Source: an uncultured Lachnospiraceae bacterium
GTDB lineage: Bacteria; Bacillota; Clostridia; Lachnospirales; Lachnospiraceae
Assembly: GCA_934330725.1 (NCBI GenBank)
Contig: CAKRGM010000001.1
Location: forward strand, 1-64,000
DNA: 64,000 nt
Direction: 5' to 3'
This document shows, piece by piece, positions 26,065-34,041 of this stretch. How positions within the stretch are numbered: the stretch's first letter is position 1; each line of letters starts with the position of its first letter. A program made the translations under genes and the position numbers. Under the pieces are notes generated by a model. It was not told the DNA's origin. It saw only the letters and a list, made by a program, of their open reading frames with translations, and did not search any database.

Positions 26065-26862
26065 ATGGCATACATAAAAGATGTGTGGCGCTTCCCCGGC
26101 TCAAATGAGTACGAATATAAGTATGCAGGGAACTATGGAGCAAAGGGAGAGAAGCGGCGAAAGAGGCAGAAAGCTTCACCGGAACAGATTAAGCGCCAGA
26201 ATAAGATCAATAAGGAGAAAAAAGTAAGACGCCTCATAAAAGCAAATTTTAAAAGAGGCGATTTATGGACAACATTAAAATATCCTGCAGGGACGAGAAA
26301 GACATTTTCAGAAGTGAAAAAAGATTTTGAAAAGTTCAGAAGAAATCTTAGAGGAATTTATAAAAAACTTAAGCAGGAATTTAAGTACATATACCGGATC
26401 GAAGTTGGCGCACTTGGAGGAATACATATACATATTTTAATCAATAGAATACATGGAGCTGATACAGATGTAATTATACAGTCAGCCTGGAAATATGGGA
26501 TTGCAAATCATGAAAGTATATATGATGCAGGTGGATATGCAAAGCTTGCTAATTATATAGTAAAGCTTCCAGAAGAGGGAAGTGAGGAATATGAACAACT
26601 TAGTCTGTTTCCGGATCAGGACAAAAAAGAGATGGTTAAGTATTCAACGTCAAGGAATCTCATAAGGCCGGAGGCTGAAAGAACACATTATCAGAGGTGG
26701 ACAATGCGTAAGGCGATAGAGGACGGACCAACACCATCAAAAGGATATTTTATAGATAAAGATTCAATAGTGTATGGGATTAATCCATATACGGGAATGA
26801 GTTATCTGCATTATACAGAATTTAAGATAACAAAGCATGGCCCGCCGGGAGGGACAGAATAG
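26065..26862 (+). CDS. Rolling-circle replication-associated protein (HUH endonuclease-like)
   Basis: 265 residues. Carries the HUH core: H121-I-H123 in GGIHIHILINR and a Y-x-x-K tyrosine motif at Y164 (NYIVK), with a second tyrosine at 158. The basic N-terminal 70 residues and the later STSRNLIRPE segment are usual in phage and plasmid Rep proteins of the G2P-like class. Such enzymes nick one strand at an origin and stay linked by tyrosine. It may start phage replication at the hairpin just upstream (25991-26004); that is inference. GGGGGT precedes the ATG. Confidence 0.75.
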   Translation: MAYIKDVWRFPGSNEYEYKYAGNYGAKGEKRRKRQKASPEQIKRQNKINKEKKVRRLIKANFKRGDLWTTLKYPAGTRKTFSEVKKDFEKFRRNLRGIYKKLKQEFKYIYRIEVGALGGIHIHILINRIHGADTDVIIQSAWKYGIANHESIYDAGGYAKLANYIVKLPEEGSEEYEQLSLFPDQDKKEMVKYSTSRNLIRPEAERTHYQRWTMRKAIEDGPTPSKGYFIDKDSIVYGINPYTGMSYLHYTEFKITKHGPPGGTE

Positions 26863-26863
26863 G

Positions 26864-27310
26864 ATGAGGCATGTAAATATATATACAGCGACAACATTTA
26901 AAGGCGTAAAGATACAAAATGGTGACATTGGTTACATACTCGAATTCATAACAGATAAAGCACCGGTTACGCTTACAAAGTATGAATATATTGAGGGTGT
27001 AACACCAAATGCAGCAGAACTTAAGGCTGTGATAAAAGCACTTAAAAGGATGACAGAAAAATGTGAACTGACAATATACACTGAATCAATGTATGTTGCA
27101 TCCGGATACAATTCAGGGTGGGTTAATGCCTGGAAGACAAATTATTGGAAGACGTCCAGAGGTAAAGAAGTATCAAATAAGTCAGATTGGCAGCAGCTGG
27201 ACAGGCTGTTAGACGGGCATAAATTTACATTTTTTGCCCAAAAGCAGCACAGTTACAGGCAATGGCTTACAGATACTGTCAATAAAGCAAAGGAGAGAAA
27301 CGATGTTTGA
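26864..27310 (+). CDS. RNase H-like fold protein, probably altered active site
   Basis: 148 residues from the ATG at 26864, which has GGGAGG upstream and follows the Rep stop by one base. VNIYTATTFKG, AAELKAVIKALKRM, LTIYTESMYV and HSYRQWLTDT follow the order of RNase HI motifs. However, the first catalytic Asp (usually IYTDGS) is Ala/Thr here and the third is Glu, so activity on RNA-DNA hybrids is doubtful. It overlaps the next gene by 8 bp. Possible role in handling primers or nucleic acid binding. Confidence 0.7.
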   Translation: MRHVNIYTATTFKGVKIQNGDIGYILEFITDKAPVTLTKYEYIEGVTPNAAELKAVIKALKRMTEKCELTIYTESMYVASGYNSGWVNAWKTNYWKTSRGKEVSNKSDWQQLDRLLDGHKFTFFAQKQHSYRQWLTDTVNKAKERNDV

Positions 27311-27797
27311 TAAATACGGAGAATTTAATTCTGCTGATGAGATAAACAAAGCGGCAGCAGGACAGTTAGCGCAGGGAGATACTGATGCAATAATAGAAAT
27401 AGCAGCAGAGAATGGGCTTGATCCTGAGGATGCGCAGGATTATATAGACGGAGTAGCAACAGAATTGTGTAATCCTCTAATGGCAGCTTATGGAAAGATT
27501 AAAGTCGAATCAGAGCAGTTAAAGCCACAGGAAATAGTAGAGGACTGGATCAACTACATCAAAATGAAATGTACTGAAAATGAGAATATGGCAATAGCGG
27601 TCAGAAGAAAAGGCAAAACGGTTGAAGGCTGCATAGCATCACTGCTCAAGTGGTCATTTTCACACGCATACAATGTTGATAATAAGATTGTAAAAGCTTC
27701 AGGTATAAGAGCATCAAATGTCAAGATGGGGATTCCTGGTATGGCAACAGCATACCGGCTTATAGATGAGTATTATCTAGGTGGTGCTGCAAAATGA
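27303..27797 (+). CDS. AcrIIA9/PcfK family protein, candidate Cas9 inhibitor
   Basis: 164 residues starting MFDKYGEFNSADEINKAAAG, with AAGGAGAG 5 nt before the ATG. LKPQEIVEDWINYI, AIAVRRKGKTVEGC, LLKWSF and GIPGMATAYRLIDEYY are typical of the PcfK-like family, some members of which were shown to inhibit Cas9 (AcrIIA9). The family is widespread next to PcfJ genes in plasmids and phages, so an older role in DNA metabolism is also possible. The stop overlaps the pcfJ-like start (ATGA). Confidence 0.75.
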   Translation: MFDKYGEFNSADEINKAAAGQLAQGDTDAIIEIAAENGLDPEDAQDYIDGVATELCNPLMAAYGKIKVESEQLKPQEIVEDWINYIKMKCTENENMAIAVRRKGKTVEGCIASLLKWSFSHAYNVDNKIVKASGIRASNVKMGIPGMATAYRLIDEYYLGGAAK

Positions 27798-29764
27798 GAA
27801 AAAGCAGAATATTAGCATATGATGGCAGAAAGCCCAAGAAAAGAGTTAAGTATTCGCTGGTTGTTGACATAGTGGATATATCAGATGAAACATATCTGAT
27901 TGCTGACTTGTATAACTATAAAAAAATGGTGTACAGAATGGCTATAAGTGAGAAAAGCTTTTCCCATTATGATTACAGGACTGAAAAATGGGATATGAAG
28001 TGTGGTTATAACATGCTCTGGCAGGGTGAGATAAGAGCAGCTGACATAACAGAAACAGACTATGCGAAACTGAAAAAATTCAGAAGACATGTTGTAAAGG
28101 AATCACTATCGAAATATAGAGATCCGGTTGATTATATAAGAGCGCTCGAGTGGAATATACAGGATATAAAAGAAAAAGCGAAAGCAGACAGGCAAGAAAA
28201 AGAGCGTATGGAACTATTTGAATTGATTCCTGATATACCAGATACATTCAGTAGAACAATTCAGACTCATATTGACCGGGATAACATTATATATTACAAG
28301 CGCAAAGGCAGCCGGGTGGATTATAAATGCTGTCAGTGTGGACAGGAATTTACACGAAGATTTTATCGGCCGCAGGAAGTAGATTTGCAGTTTGGCCTGC
28401 CACATATGATTACAATGCCAAGTAGATTTGCAGCAGATACGTGTGATATGTGTGGATGTAATGCAATCCTTCTGCAAAGAGGACATGCAAAGCTGACCAC
28501 GCAGGAATTTACAACATTATTGTATCAGACAGCACAGGATAAGACCTTGATAATACGGGGGTTTTATACAAGTGTTGACAGGAATATTTATGGACAGATG
28601 CAGATCTCAACAAGAGAATATGGAGTGATGTTCTTAAGGCGGGGGATGGTAAGGTCATATCATAGATATTATGAACAGGAACGATGGTATAAAAATAAGC
28701 ATATGTACATTGAATCAAGGGTACCGGTATATGAAGCTGGATATAATGTTGTACAGTCCAGCGATTTAAAATATATTCCTGCTGATATGTATGAGCTTAC
28801 AAACTGCAAGGATACAGAAACAAGCCGCAATATTAATAAGCTGATAGCACTGATAAGCTATGCAAATGCACCACAGCTTGAAACACTTTATAAGATTGGA
28901 TTTACTGGTATATGCAGGTCACTTATGTGGGCTTATGGCAGCAGTCGCCAGATTAACAAAAAGGCTAAGGATGCTGCCGGAATATTGAGGATAAATAAAC
29001 AGCAGATGAGATGGCTTGCGGATTATGCAAAGGCAGGCAATGATAGAACCGGATGGGAAATGATTAAGTTTGCAGATCAGCACAATATACAGATGAAACA
29101 TTACGACATAGCTGTGAAGCTGTATAGACATAGCCAGTCTAATCTGCATTACTGCCTCAGATTTATGAGCATTGAAAAATTATATAATTTGCTAAATAAG
29201 TATAAAGACAGCTATGGGGGTGCACTTATAGGAACGCTTAGAGAATATGCAGATTATCTTCGGGAACGTGATGCAGCAGGTGATGATATGACGAATACGG
29301 TGGTATTAAGACCAAGAGATCTTCACGAAACTTATACAAGGGTAAGGATAGAAGCCCAACAGAGAAGAGATAAGGATTACATGGATAAAGTGTGTGAAAA
29401 GTATCCGGATATTGGTAAACGTTCTTTGCGGATCCCTAAAAAATACACATGGCATTATGCAGGTCTTATGATAAGGCCAGCAGAAAGTGCAAGAGAAATA
29501 GTCATGGAAGGCAGGATATTGCATCATTGTGTTGGTAGTGAACATCAGAGATATTTAAAAAATTATAATGATGGAAAGGCCTGGATAATGTTAATAAGAC
29601 GGGAAAGTGAACCTGATAAGCCATATGTGACAGTAGAACTAAAAAATAATGTAATACAACAATGGTATGGCTTAAATGATACTAAGCCGGATAAAAAGCA
29701 AGTTGATAAATTTCTTGCAGGATACGTTGAGCATATAAGAAAGGTTGGGGCAAAGACAGCATGA
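27794..29764 (+). CDS. PcfJ domain protein
   Basis: 656 residues. A zinc-binding CQCGQEF...CDMCGC cluster near 176-220, a long helical middle, and the C-terminal PcfJ signature (EIVMEGRILHHCVGSE, then VTVELKNNVIQQWYG). PcfJ is named from the conjugative plasmid pCF10; its molecular role is not settled. It is translationally coupled to the PcfK-like gene before and to the gene after (both ATGA). In phages the pair sits in the replication module. Confidence 0.85.
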   Translation: MRKSRILAYDGRKPKKRVKYSLVVDIVDISDETYLIADLYNYKKMVYRMAISEKSFSHYDYRTEKWDMKCGYNMLWQGEIRAADITETDYAKLKKFRRHVVKESLSKYRDPVDYIRALEWNIQDIKEKAKADRQEKERMELFELIPDIPDTFSRTIQTHIDRDNIIYYKRKGSRVDYKCCQCGQEFTRRFYRPQEVDLQFGLPHMITMPSRFAADTCDMCGCNAILLQRGHAKLTTQEFTTLLYQTAQDKTLIIRGFYTSVDRNIYGQMQISTREYGVMFLRRGMVRSYHRYYEQERWYKNKHMYIESRVPVYEAGYNVVQSSDLKYIPADMYELTNCKDTETSRNINKLIALISYANAPQLETLYKIGFTGICRSLMWAYGSSRQINKKAKDAAGILRINKQQMRWLADYAKAGNDRTGWEMIKFADQHNIQMKHYDIAVKLYRHSQSNLHYCLRFMSIEKLYNLLNKYKDSYGGALIGTLREYADYLRERDAAGDDMTNTVVLRPRDLHETYTRVRIEAQQRRDKDYMDKVCEKYPDIGKRSLRIPKKYTWHYAGLMIRPAESAREIVMEGRILHHCVGSEHQRYLKNYNDGKAWIMLIRRESEPDKPYVTVELKNNVIQQWYGLNDTKPDKKQVDKFLAGYVEHIRKVGAKTA

Positions 29765-30990
29765 ATAATTTGATAGAGGTTAAGGATTACACAGAATACA
29801 AGGCGGCTCTTGATAATCAGATGAAAGAATCTGCAGAGGGTTTTGTGAGAATAGGTTATCTGCTTAAGCTGGCAAGAGATACAGATATACTTAAAGATTC
29901 CGGATATGCAAATGTAAATGATTTTGCCAGGGCGGAATATGGCATAGATAAAACAATGGTGTCAAGGTTTATAAGTATCAATGACAGATTTTCAGAAGAT
30001 GGTAACAGTCCGGTATTAAAAACAGCATATCAGGGATTTGGATATGCAAAGCTGGTTATTATGCTGCAGCTGCCGGATGAACTTAATGAGGAGCTTACAC
30101 CGGATTATACCAAAAGGGAAATACAGATATTAAAGGATGAGGTTGATGAAGAAAATAAGATATCGGATCTGGAAGTGCTCTCAGAGGGGGAAAATAAAGA
30201 ATTAACACAACTTGAACAGATAGTATTAAAAATATGTGAGGAGAATATTGATACATATCTAAGACTGCATAAAGCAATAACAACAGATATTGGTATTGAC
30301 GAGGAAAATGTAATTGAACTGTTTGCACCAGCTGGAGAAATGATATATTCGGTCCGGCTTCAGGGTATTGGAAGACTGGCGGTATCGTTTAAACAGGCAG
30401 AAAAAACAGTAACATCGATAAATCTTAGAACGTCGCAAAAGGATACATATACATTGTATGAAATAGTTGTAGCGGTGGTTAACACAATTGATACAGCTGA
30501 AGATGATGGTAAAACAGCCTGGCAGCAGTTATATGGCAGACAATTTCCAATACAGGAAAAACAGGAAATTGCACCGGTGCAACATAAAAAGATATCACAA
30601 AATAAAGTTGCAAAAGCAGATACAAAAAAGGTAAGTAACAAAAGCAGTGAAAAAACACCGGAAACCCGCAAAATTACAGAATCAGGAATAGATAATACTA
30701 CAGAAATGTCTACAAATATAAAAAAACTGGTAGAAACCGCAGAAATACAGAATGCGGAGAGTATTCCTGATGCAGCAAAAGACATAAAGCCAGATGCTGC
30801 AAAAAAAAGAGATGCAAGACAGATAGTATTTGAATCAATGGCAGCAGTTGCGGATGAAATGAAGAATTATATGCTTGCAGCAGACGAGAACGCAGTAAGA
30901 AAGTGTCTGGTTGAGATAAATTCAATGCTTGAATCATTGAAAAATACAGATGAAGCAGATGTACCGGGTCAGATGAGCTTTGTAGAGTAG
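29761..30990 (+). CDS. Phage replication-module protein with ParB/KorB-like N terminus
   Basis: 409 residues. Residues 1-95 (ESAEGFVRIGYLLKLARDTD...YGIDKTMVSRFISINDRF) look like the helix-turn-helix part of plasmid partition or DUF3102-like proteins. A beta-rich middle follows, then a Lys/Thr/Ala-rich linker (about 270-340) and a helical end closing with GQMSFVE. Its IAPVQ codons are made by the 14-bp palindrome at 30569. Coupled to pcfJ. Function not known; DNA binding is inference. Confidence 0.65.
   Translation: MNNLIEVKDYTEYKAALDNQMKESAEGFVRIGYLLKLARDTDILKDSGYANVNDFARAEYGIDKTMVSRFISINDRFSEDGNSPVLKTAYQGFGYAKLVIMLQLPDELNEELTPDYTKREIQILKDEVDEENKISDLEVLSEGENKELTQLEQIVLKICEENIDTYLRLHKAITTDIGIDEENVIELFAPAGEMIYSVRLQGIGRLAVSFKQAEKTVTSINLRTSQKDTYTLYEIVVAVVNTIDTAEDDGKTAWQQLYGRQFPIQEKQEIAPVQHKKISQNKVAKADTKKVSNKSSEKTPETRKITESGIDNTTEMSTNIKKLVETAEIQNAESIPDAAKDIKPDAAKKRDARQIVFESMAAVADEMKNYMLAADENAVRKCLVEINSMLESLKNTDEADVPGQMSFVE
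30569..30582. repeat. TTGCACCGGTGCAA palindrome, copy 2
   Basis: Perfect copy inside the gene at 29761, in the frame that gives IAPVQ. The protein around it is unrelated to those at copies 1 and 4. Confidence 0.95.
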
Positions 30991-31030
30991 AAATTCATAC
31001 TTATTATCGAATTATATTACAAATAAAACA

Positions 31031-31052
31031 CCGCCGGCTACGTCACCGGCGG
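31031..31052 (+). other. GC-rich hairpin before the HNH gene
   Basis: CCGCCGG (31031-31037) pairs perfectly with CCGGCGG (31046-31052) around an 8-nt loop. No T run follows; instead GAAAGGAG comes 2 nt later. It may be an RNA processing or stability element. Confidence 0.6.
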
Positions 31053-31064
31053 GGAAAGGAGCTA

Positions 31065-31412
31065 ATGAAAAAGTCAAAACAGGCGCGTGCAAGAGAATTT
31101 ACACAAAAAGAGCGCACAAAAATAAAGCTGCGTGATAATAACAGTTGCATATTTTGCAGAATGTGCTATCACATGGAAAAAGCAACATGGTATTCAAAAA
31201 GCATATTGAGCATAATGCATTACATTCCAAGATCACATAATGGCAGAGGAATAGAGCAGAATGGAGCAGTAGGATGCCAATATCATCATGATATGTTAGA
31301 CAATGGCTCTGCAGGCAGACGCAAAGAAATGCTTGAGATATTTAAGGGGTATTTAATATCAAAATATCCTGATTGGAACGAAGAAAATCTTATATATTCA
31401 AAGTGGAGGTAA
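31065..31412 (+). CDS. HNH nuclease family protein
   Basis: 115 residues: CIFCRMC zinc knuckle, then MHYIPRSHNGRG, ENG-type turn (IEQNGAVGC) and QYHHDMLDNG, the His-Asn-His ββα-metal layout. The role may be packaging help or a free-standing nuclease; here it lies far from terminase, among early genes. GAAAGGAG precedes the ATG. Confidence 0.82.
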   Translation: MKKSKQARAREFTQKERTKIKLRDNNSCIFCRMCYHMEKATWYSKSILSIMHYIPRSHNGRGIEQNGAVGCQYHHDMLDNGSAGRRKEMLEIFKGYLISKYPDWNEENLIYSKWR

Positions 31413-31414
31413 TT

Positions 31415-31708
31415 ATGATAGACACAAAAGCAGTTATAGAAAAGGCACAGAATATGGAAAAGCTGGCGACAAAGCTTGAAAATATAAAAAAGTATAATAC
31501 GGATATTCAGGATGGCAAAGGCGTAATCAAGATTGGATACGGCAAAGAAAGTGTATGTTTAAGTTCTGTATTAGGACCAGATATATTAGGTGTCGTAAAA
31601 AATGTTATTGAAGAACAGTGTGAAATCCGTGTTAAGAAACTAGAGGAAGAGCTTGAAAAAATCTGCACACCCAGTCCCAGTAGTCACAAAAGGGATAAAA
31701 AAGGCTAA
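31415..31708 (+). CDS. 97-residue phage protein
   Basis: Starts MIDTKAVIEKAQNMEKLATK at 31415, with TGGAGG upstream; a longer frame to 31373 overlaps the HNH gene and lacks a site. Helical ends, with a coiled-coil tail (EIRVKKLEEELEKI). Unrecognised. Confidence 0.6.
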   Translation: MIDTKAVIEKAQNMEKLATKLENIKKYNTDIQDGKGVIKIGYGKESVCLSSVLGPDILGVVKNVIEEQCEIRVKKLEEELEKICTPSPSSHKRDKKG

Positions 31709-31868
31709 ATATGACTATAAGGGCGACGGATTCAGAACATGTAGAATATGTGGTAAATATCTGCCTTTTGAGACACATTCAAGTTTAATATGGGCATGGA
31801 AACGCAGAAAGGGCACAAAAACATATAATTATTGCAGTTATAGTTGCATGAGAAAGGATGAAAGATAA
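31653..31868 (+). CDS. Small zinc-finger phage protein
   Basis: Up to 71 residues with FRTCRICGKYLPF...YCSYSCMRK, a four-cysteine zinc site. The start is uncertain: TTG at 31653 has AGAGGAAG upstream and lies inside the previous gene in another frame. Function unknown. Confidence 0.5.
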   Translation: MKKSAHPVPVVTKGIKKAKYDYKGDGFRTCRICGKYLPFETHSSLIWAWKRRKGTKTYNYCSYSCMRKDER

Positions 31869-31872
31869 GGTT

Positions 31873-32976
31873 ATGAATACAAGGGAAATATCAGAGATTA
31901 AGCAAAGGTTTACAAAAGATAATTGTACAATTACAAAAATGCATGGGATATATGTTGATAAAAACAAAGATATTGTTACTAAAATTGATGAAAACTTTTT
32001 AGATCTTCCGGAAGATGAATTTTATAAATATCTTGATATAGTAAAAGAAATATATCAGCCAAAGCAGGTTGATAATAAGAATATAACACTGGATATTATT
32101 AGTGATAATACAATAAGCTCGGATTTAAATGGTGTTCGTAGTTGTGGATTAAAAACCGAAACACCATCCGAAGAGAAAATATACAAGATAATAATAGATA
32201 ATTATAGCGGATGCCTTAATGGGTATCTGATATTGTTATTTTATGATGTATATGATATTCCTAAAGTTACAAAAGATAATATAAAATTAGATGATTCGGA
32301 TGAAATATATGAGTACATAACATGTGCGATTTGCCCTGTGAAGCTTACAAATCCGGCATTGGGATATGACAAATTTGATAATGAGTTTAAGCCTGTTGAA
32401 AGAGAGTGGATTGTATGCAAACCGGCAGCAGGCTTTGTGTGGCCGGCATTTGAGGACAGGTCAGAAGATGTGCAGAAACTATTGTATTACACAGCAAATC
32501 CAAAGTTTCCGGATCATGAATTAATTGAAAGCCTTGATTGTGAGGATAAACTCACAGCAGCAGAGTATAATCAAAAGTTTGAAGAACTGTTTGCGGATAT
32601 AATTGAAAGTGAATCAGAATGTGACAGAATATTATCAGCAGTCAATGCCGCATTGTTTGCATATGCACCTGATATAAATGAAAAAAAGATATCAGATGAA
32701 AGATTAAATGATAAAGAATTTGAGACAGTACTATCAAGCTGTAATATTGTATCGGGATATAGAGATTCATTGGTAAAAAATTATTATAATGCATTTCAGA
32801 ATGAATGGCCAAAAATGAACTGGATATATAACAAGAAGTACAGGGCAAAACATTATGCAGCAGAAAGAAAAAACAAAGCAAGACAGTTATTAACGCAGGC
32901 ATCTAATGCATTGAATCATAATGGTGGTTCAGAGCTTGCAGATGAGATTGATAAGTATCTTGAGAAGATGCGGTAA
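31873..32976 (+). CDS. DUF4317 family protein
   Basis: 367 residues. ISEIKQRFTKDNCTITKMHGIYVD at the start and KIYKIIIDNYSG, YEYITCAICPVKLT and EREWIVCKPAAGFVWPAFEDRS further on match DUF4317, common in Firmicutes chromosomes and some phages. I prefer the ATG at 31873 over 31858, which abuts its AAAGG. No function known. It probably arrived as phage cargo. AT-rich codons. Confidence 0.72.
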   Translation: MNTREISEIKQRFTKDNCTITKMHGIYVDKNKDIVTKIDENFLDLPEDEFYKYLDIVKEIYQPKQVDNKNITLDIISDNTISSDLNGVRSCGLKTETPSEEKIYKIIIDNYSGCLNGYLILLFYDVYDIPKVTKDNIKLDDSDEIYEYITCAICPVKLTNPALGYDKFDNEFKPVEREWIVCKPAAGFVWPAFEDRSEDVQKLLYYTANPKFPDHELIESLDCEDKLTAAEYNQKFEELFADIIESESECDRILSAVNAALFAYAPDINEKKISDERLNDKEFETVLSSCNIVSGYRDSLVKNYYNAFQNEWPKMNWIYNKKYRAKHYAAERKNKARQLLTQASNALNHNGGSELADEIDKYLEKMR

Positions 32977-33046
32977 GGTACCTGGCTGCATATAACAAGA
33001 AGTCACTAGACAAGTGTAAATACAGAAAAGGCATAGGGAAAAGAGA

Positions 33047-33451
33047 ATGGACACTATAGAAGAAAAAAAGGAATATTTAAAAGGCTATAGAAAAGCAGTA
33101 CGACAGATGAAACGCAGTGAAGATAAATTAAAAGAATTAAGATTAAATAGAATATGGCCAAGTGCAAATAATGATGGTATGCCGCATGCACATAATAATA
33201 GTGATTTGTCAGATTATGCAGCTCTTCTTGATGAGGAAGAAAGAAGATACATAAAAGCACGCTATGAAAGAATAAGAATCTGTCGTGATATAACTAACAA
33301 GATAGAAGAACTTAAAGATGAAGATGAAAAAGATATATTATTTTATAGATATATTAAGTTTATGAAGTGGGAAGATATATGTGTTAAGATGAACTATAGT
33401 TGGAAACATATCCATCGAATACATAACAAAGCTTTAATGCATTTTCAGTAA
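33047..33451 (+). CDS. ArpU/RinA-like late transcription regulator (sigma-like)
   Basis: 134 residues. N-terminal coiled coil and a C-terminal sigma region 4-like helix-turn-helix (FMKWEDICVKMNYSWKHIHRIHNKA), as in DUF1492/ArpU/RinA proteins that turn on late genes and lie just upstream of terminase, as here. Ends at 33451, before a terminator at 33526. Confidence 0.8.
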   Translation: MDTIEEKKEYLKGYRKAVRQMKRSEDKLKELRLNRIWPSANNDGMPHAHNNSDLSDYAALLDEEERRYIKARYERIRICRDITNKIEELKDEDEKDILFYRYIKFMKWEDICVKMNYSWKHIHRIHNKALMHFQ

Positions 33452-33525
33452 TGAGAATATCTTGTTTAATAAAAAATGACATAGAATGACACACATTAAT
33501 TGTTATATAATTAAAATAGAAAGAG

Positions 33526-33554
33526 CGCAAGGATAAACAACCTTGCGTTTTTTT
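33526..33554 (+). terminator. Terminator between early and late regions
   Basis: CGCAAGG (33526-33532) pairs with CCTTGCG (33541-33547), followed by seven T. Confidence 0.92.
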
Positions 33555-33620
33555 GATGCATAATACCTCCATAGCCGCATGAAACCTAGGGCGGCTTAAA
33601 AGAAAAAGATAATATTAAAA

Positions 33621-33640
33621 ATGTTAATAAATGTTAATAA
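33621..33640 (+). repeat. Tandem 10-bp repeat before terS
   Basis: ATGTTAATAA is directly repeated at 33621-33630 and 33631-33640, 18 bp upstream of terS. Such repeats near terS may be small-terminase binding (pac-like) or late-promoter activator sites; this is inference. Confidence 0.6.
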
Positions 33641-33657
33641 AAAGGTGGTGAGCTTAT

Positions 33658-34041
33658 ATGCTAAAACAAAAGCAGATAAAGTGCTTGCAGCTGATGATTC
33701 AGGGCGATATGTCAGATAAAAAAATAGCTGAGGTAATTAACATTTCACCCAAAACTATATGTGAGTGGAAAAAGAACAGTGAAGAATTCAAAATTGAATA
33801 TAATAATTTAATGCGTTCCAGTTTGCAATATGCAGCACCAAAAGCGTTTAAAAAACAAATGAAATTACTTGATTCAAAAAGTGATATGGTCGCACATCTG
33901 GCTGCAAAAGACATAATGGATCGTGCAGGGTTCAATCCGGTAGAAAAGATAGATGCTGCTATTAAAGATCCGGTTAAGGATGAACTTTCAGAACTGTTAG
34001 CACAGCGAAAAGCAAGGGGTGAGCCTGATGCTTCTAAGTGA
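33658..34041 (+). CDS. terS: Terminase small subunit
   Basis: 127 residues. N-terminal helix-turn-helix (DKKIAEVINISPKTICEWKK, about 21-40) for binding the packaging site, then helices for oligomer assembly (AAKDIMDRAGFNPVEK). GGTGGTG precedes the ATG. Overlaps terL by 14 bp. Confidence 0.88.
   Translation: MLKQKQIKCLQLMIQGDMSDKKIAEVINISPKTICEWKKNSEEFKIEYNNLMRSSLQYAAPKAFKKQMKLLDSKSDMVAHLAAKDIMDRAGFNPVEKIDAAIKDPVKDELSELLAQRKARGEPDASK

Noticed and set aside
30360..30785. 141-residue minus-strand frame
   Set aside because: Lies wholly inside the gene at 29761, low-complexity Ser/Leu composition, no ribosome binding site.
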